Shown here in pieces: positions 61,661 to 64,000 of a stretch of DNA of 64,000 nucleotides (position 1 is the stretch's first letter; every line of letters starts with the position of its first letter). Source of the stretch: Fodinibius salinus (GTDB lineage: Bacteria; Bacteroidota; Rhodothermia; Balneolales; Balneolaceae); contig NZ_VNHY01000001.1 of the NCBI RefSeq assembly GCF_008124865.1, positions 682,001 to 746,000 on the forward strand, read 5' to 3'. The notes under the pieces were generated by a model that was not told where the DNA came from, did no database searches, and saw nothing but the letters and a program-made list of their open reading frames with translations. The position numbers and the translations under genes are program-made.

Positions 61661-61921
61661 ATGGGCAAATTTAAAGTGCGCTCATCCAATATGAGTACCC
61701 GCAAGAAAATCTTTCTGGCCTTATTGTTGATCATTCAACTAAGTATCATCTGGCCGGGCTTTGCCATATTTGATGGTATCTATCCCCTTATTCTCGGTCT
61801 CCCTCTCTCCTTCGCCTGGATTGTAGCTATGCTCCTTTCAGCTTTCTTTTTACTGCTCTGGTATTATCTCAGTGAACCAAAACATAAGCAACAATCCCAA
61901 ACCAAAACCGATCACCGCTGA
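61661..61921 (+). CDS. DUF3311 small membrane protein, symporter partner
   Basis: 86 residues with two membrane helices (about 16-38 and 45-68) and the family-typical second half IYPLILGLPLSFAWIVAMLL. DUF3311 proteins are nearly always encoded just before a sodium:solute symporter of the SSS family, as here, and may be an accessory subunit. Its stop TGA shares bases with the ATG of the symporter (ATGA). The Met at 61691 is an equally good start. Confidence 0.85.
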   Translation: MGKFKVRSSNMSTRKKIFLALLLIIQLSIIWPGFAIFDGIYPLILGLPLSFAWIVAMLLSAFFLLLWYYLSEPKHKQQSQTKTDHR

Positions 61922-63393
61922 TGGAGACCTGGGTCATTATACTTCTCATATGTGGACTATACCTGGCACTCACCCTTGCCATGGGTATTATTCCGGGGCT
62001 CAAAGTTTCCGAAAGCGTCAGCGGATATGTTGCCGGCGATCGGAGTATGAATCTGCTTATACTGTATTTTGTGATGGGCGCTTCTGTCTTCTCCTCCTTT
62101 GCTTTTCTGGGCGGACCGGGTTGGGCTTACTCTCGCGGTGCCGCTGCTTTCTATATCATTGCCTATGGCACTACTGGTATGATTCCCATTTACTTCTTCG
62201 GACCAAAAGTGCGGCGGCTGGGTAAAAAATTTGGCTTTGTCACTCAGGCCGAGATTTTGGAAGATCGCTTTAACAACAAATATTTATCAGTCCTGCTAGC
62301 AATCCTCAGCATCATTGTATTCATTCCTTATCTGACATTGCAAATGAAAGGAGCCGGATACGTCATAACCACCATCAGTGAAGGTGTTATTCCTCAATGG
62401 CTGGGAGCCGGCATCGCCTATCTCGTAGTACTGCTATATGTTTTTTATAGTGGCGTGATGGGCGTGGGATGGACGAATACCTTCCAGGGTATTTTTATGA
62501 TGGTTATCGCCTGGTTTCTGGGGCTATATCTGCCCTACAAACTTTTTGGAGGTGTAGGTGAAATGTTTACCCAAATTGCTCAATCTGATATGTCGGCCAT
62601 GTTAAAAGCTCCCGGACTTAACGCCGCCGGAGAACCCTGGAGCTGGTGGGGATACAGTTCGTCTGTGGTCGTTTCTGCCGTGGGACTTTCGGTATGGCCA
62701 CACTTGTTTATGCGTTCCTTTGCTGCTGACAGTGACCGCACGATGAAACTTACTGCAGTACTGTACCCCACATTTCAACTATTTTTAATTCCCATTTTGA
62801 TTATCGGGTTTACCGCCGTACTCGCTTATCCCGGTGTTACCCCGGCTGACAGTATTTTGCCCCACGTTTTAACCCAGCTTGAACTGCCCGTCACTATCAT
62901 TGGACTGGTTTGTGCTGGAACGCTGGCTGCCTCAATGTCTTCAGGAGATGCTATTCTCCATTCCGCCGCCTCCATTGGAGTGCGGGATGGACTATCACAC
63001 ATATTGCCTGAACGACTGAAGACTGACAAAAAAGAACGGTATCACATCCGTATATTAGTAATCATCATCAGCGTAATTGCCTACTATTTTGCAGTCATCT
63101 CGGACGTGCCGATTGTAAATCTGCTACTTGGTTCCTATGGCGGGGTGGCACAAATATTTCCTCTTGTTTTCTGTATGTTTTACTGGCGCAGGGCTACGGG
63201 TTACGGTGCAGTTGCAGGACTTCTCGGCGGTATCATCATAACCATATTATTTCTGTTATATCCCGACTTGCGGCCCCTGCCAATGCACGAAGGCATATAT
63301 GGATTAATAGTTAACATTGCGCTGATCGTTGGCGTCAGTCTTTCTACTGAACCGGAATCTCAAGAACGTATTGAGCAATATTTTAACGCATAA
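61921..63393 (+). CDS. Sodium:solute symporter (SSS family)
   Basis: 490 residues with about 13 membrane helices. The first helices carry GYVAGDRSMNLLILYFVMGAS and FAFLGGPGWAYSRG, then GFVTQAEILEDRF, and AGTLAASMSSGDAILHSAASIG gives the conserved sodium-site Ser and Thr region. It imports a small solute (for example acetate, proline or a sugar) with sodium, and the substrate is unknown. It overlaps DUF3311 by one base at the 5' end and the next gene by one base at the 3' end (TAATG). Confidence 0.92.
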   Translation: METWVIILLICGLYLALTLAMGIIPGLKVSESVSGYVAGDRSMNLLILYFVMGASVFSSFAFLGGPGWAYSRGAAAFYIIAYGTTGMIPIYFFGPKVRRLGKKFGFVTQAEILEDRFNNKYLSVLLAILSIIVFIPYLTLQMKGAGYVITTISEGVIPQWLGAGIAYLVVLLYVFYSGVMGVGWTNTFQGIFMMVIAWFLGLYLPYKLFGGVGEMFTQIAQSDMSAMLKAPGLNAAGEPWSWWGYSSSVVVSAVGLSVWPHLFMRSFAADSDRTMKLTAVLYPTFQLFLIPILIIGFTAVLAYPGVTPADSILPHVLTQLELPVTIIGLVCAGTLAASMSSGDAILHSAASIGVRDGLSHILPERLKTDKKERYHIRILVIIISVIAYYFAVISDVPIVNLLLGSYGGVAQIFPLVFCMFYWRRATGYGAVAGLLGGIIITILFLLYPDLRPLPMHEGIYGLIVNIALIVGVSLSTEPESQERIEQYFNA

Positions 63394-64000
63394 TGAACGT
63401 AACACACACTAATCCCGAGCTACCAATTATCTTTGAGGATGACCATCTGCTTGTCATTGAAAAACCGGCGGGGGTTTTATCACAAGAAGACCATACTGGT
63501 GACCCTGATGTGCTAAACCTTTGTAAACAGCATCTTTCTCAATCAACAAAAAACCCATACGTGGGACTCGTACACCGGCTGGACCGTCCGGTGGGTGGAC
63601 TTATGATATTAGCTAAAACATCTTCTTCGGCCAATGCCCTTTCGCAACAAATGCGCGACCGTACCATGCAAAAAACATACTGGGCCGTAACCCAAGGTCA
63701 TCCGCCTCAAAATGGAATGCTTACCCATCATCTCAGCAAAAACAGGGATACCAATATTGTAACCGTGGTATCCGGCAATCAGAAAAAAGGCAAAGAAGCA
63801 ATCCTTTCATTCGCTAAAATGGAAGAAGTCGGGAATCTGCATTTACTGTCGGTGCACCTACAAACGGGTCGACCACATCAAATTCGCGTGCAGCTGGCTC
63901 ATGAGGACTATCCTATCTGGGGCGATTACAAATACGGGAAAAACCAGCCCGACGGGCGTGATATTGCACTGAGAGCAGTAGAGCTAATTTTTGAACATCC
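63393..64000 (+). CDS. RluA-family pseudouridine synthase (cut by window edge)
   Basis: Runs off the window after about 202 codons. The catalytic region GLVHRLDRPVGGLMILAKT holds the HRLD motif with the essential Asp. DDHLLVIEKPAGVLSQ and LLSVHLQTGRPHQIRVQLAH are also typical of RluA/RluD enzymes, which turn uridine into pseudouridine in rRNA or tRNA. No S4 domain is seen at the N terminus, as in the RluA subgroup. Its ATG overlaps the symporter stop (TAATG). The C-terminal end lies outside the window. Confidence 0.9.
   Translation, partial: MNVTHTNPELPIIFEDDHLLVIEKPAGVLSQEDHTGDPDVLNLCKQHLSQSTKNPYVGLVHRLDRPVGGLMILAKTSSSANALSQQMRDRTMQKTYWAVTQGHPPQNGMLTHHLSKNRDTNIVTVVSGNQKKGKEAILSFAKMEEVGNLHLLSVHLQTGRPHQIRVQLAHEDYPIWGDYKYGKNQPDGRDIALRAVELIFEH

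Noticed and set aside
1-64000. tRNA, rRNA or CRISPR features
   Set aside because: None was recognised on reading either strand; a tRNAscan or CRISPR finder run would settle it.

Overview
The window looks like a chromosomal segment of a member of the Balneolaceae or a related Rhodothermota/Balneolota lineage of the FCB group. This is inferred from protein style: a Lys-rich DEAD-box helicase tail, a fused E1 alpha/beta dehydrogenase, an ACT-malic enzyme, a MutL with Bacteroidota-like motif drift, and RecBCD instead of AddAB. No rRNA, tRNA or CRISPR array was recognised.

Layout. 1-13.4 kb is ordinary backbone: the end of a probable beta-propeller protein, an acyltransferase plus DEAD-box helicase pair, an FKBP lipoprotein, pyrophosphatase, and a compact recC-recB-recD operon. 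About 13.78-34.59 kb is a different kind of DNA. It is AT-richer and full of small unrelated genes and pseudogenes, punctuated by about a dozen copies of a 60-180 bp imperfect palindrome. These copies have all the hallmarks of integron attC sites: RYYYAAC and GTTRRRY end boxes, complementary inner arms with extrahelical bases, and cassette ends whose boxes are complementary to each other. No integron integrase is present, so this is a cluster of attC sites lacking an integrase (CALIN), or the far part of a sedentary chromosomal integron. Cassettes carry small membrane proteins and lipoproteins, a SnoaL-like protein, an M23 peptidase, a DoxX-like protein, an amine oxidase (reversed), an FMN reductase, a large PAS histidine kinase (reversed), a methyltransferase, DinB and MBOAT-like proteins. 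Several genes are decayed (CPBP protease, TetR, NTF2-like, DUF1569, OprB porin). A 5 kb block inside it (21.6-26.8 kb) has no attC; it holds a permease, an sll1863-like stress protein, a porin and a BlaI/BlaR1-like pair with two visible operator palindromes.

34.6-64 kb returns to dense backbone. It holds a polyamine operon (AdoMet decarboxylase, pyruvoyl arginine decarboxylase, aminopropyltransferase), the E1 fusion and malic enzyme, queD-queE, and a six-gene operon (phosphopantetheinyl transferase, degenerate MEMO-like protein, DUF2520 protein, alkyltransferase-like protein, two thioredoxin-fold proteins). It continues with lysS, a LolC-type permease, a bacterial homologue of the queuosine mannosyltransferase, mutL, icd, an HtrA/RecO/anti-sigma/sigma-E-type block, uvrC, a DUF3311-sodium symporter pair and a truncated pseudouridine synthase. 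DNA repair is over-represented (recBCD, mutL, recO, uvrC, Atl). The queuosine genes, a candidate queuosine-sugar transferase and RluA form an RNA-modification theme.
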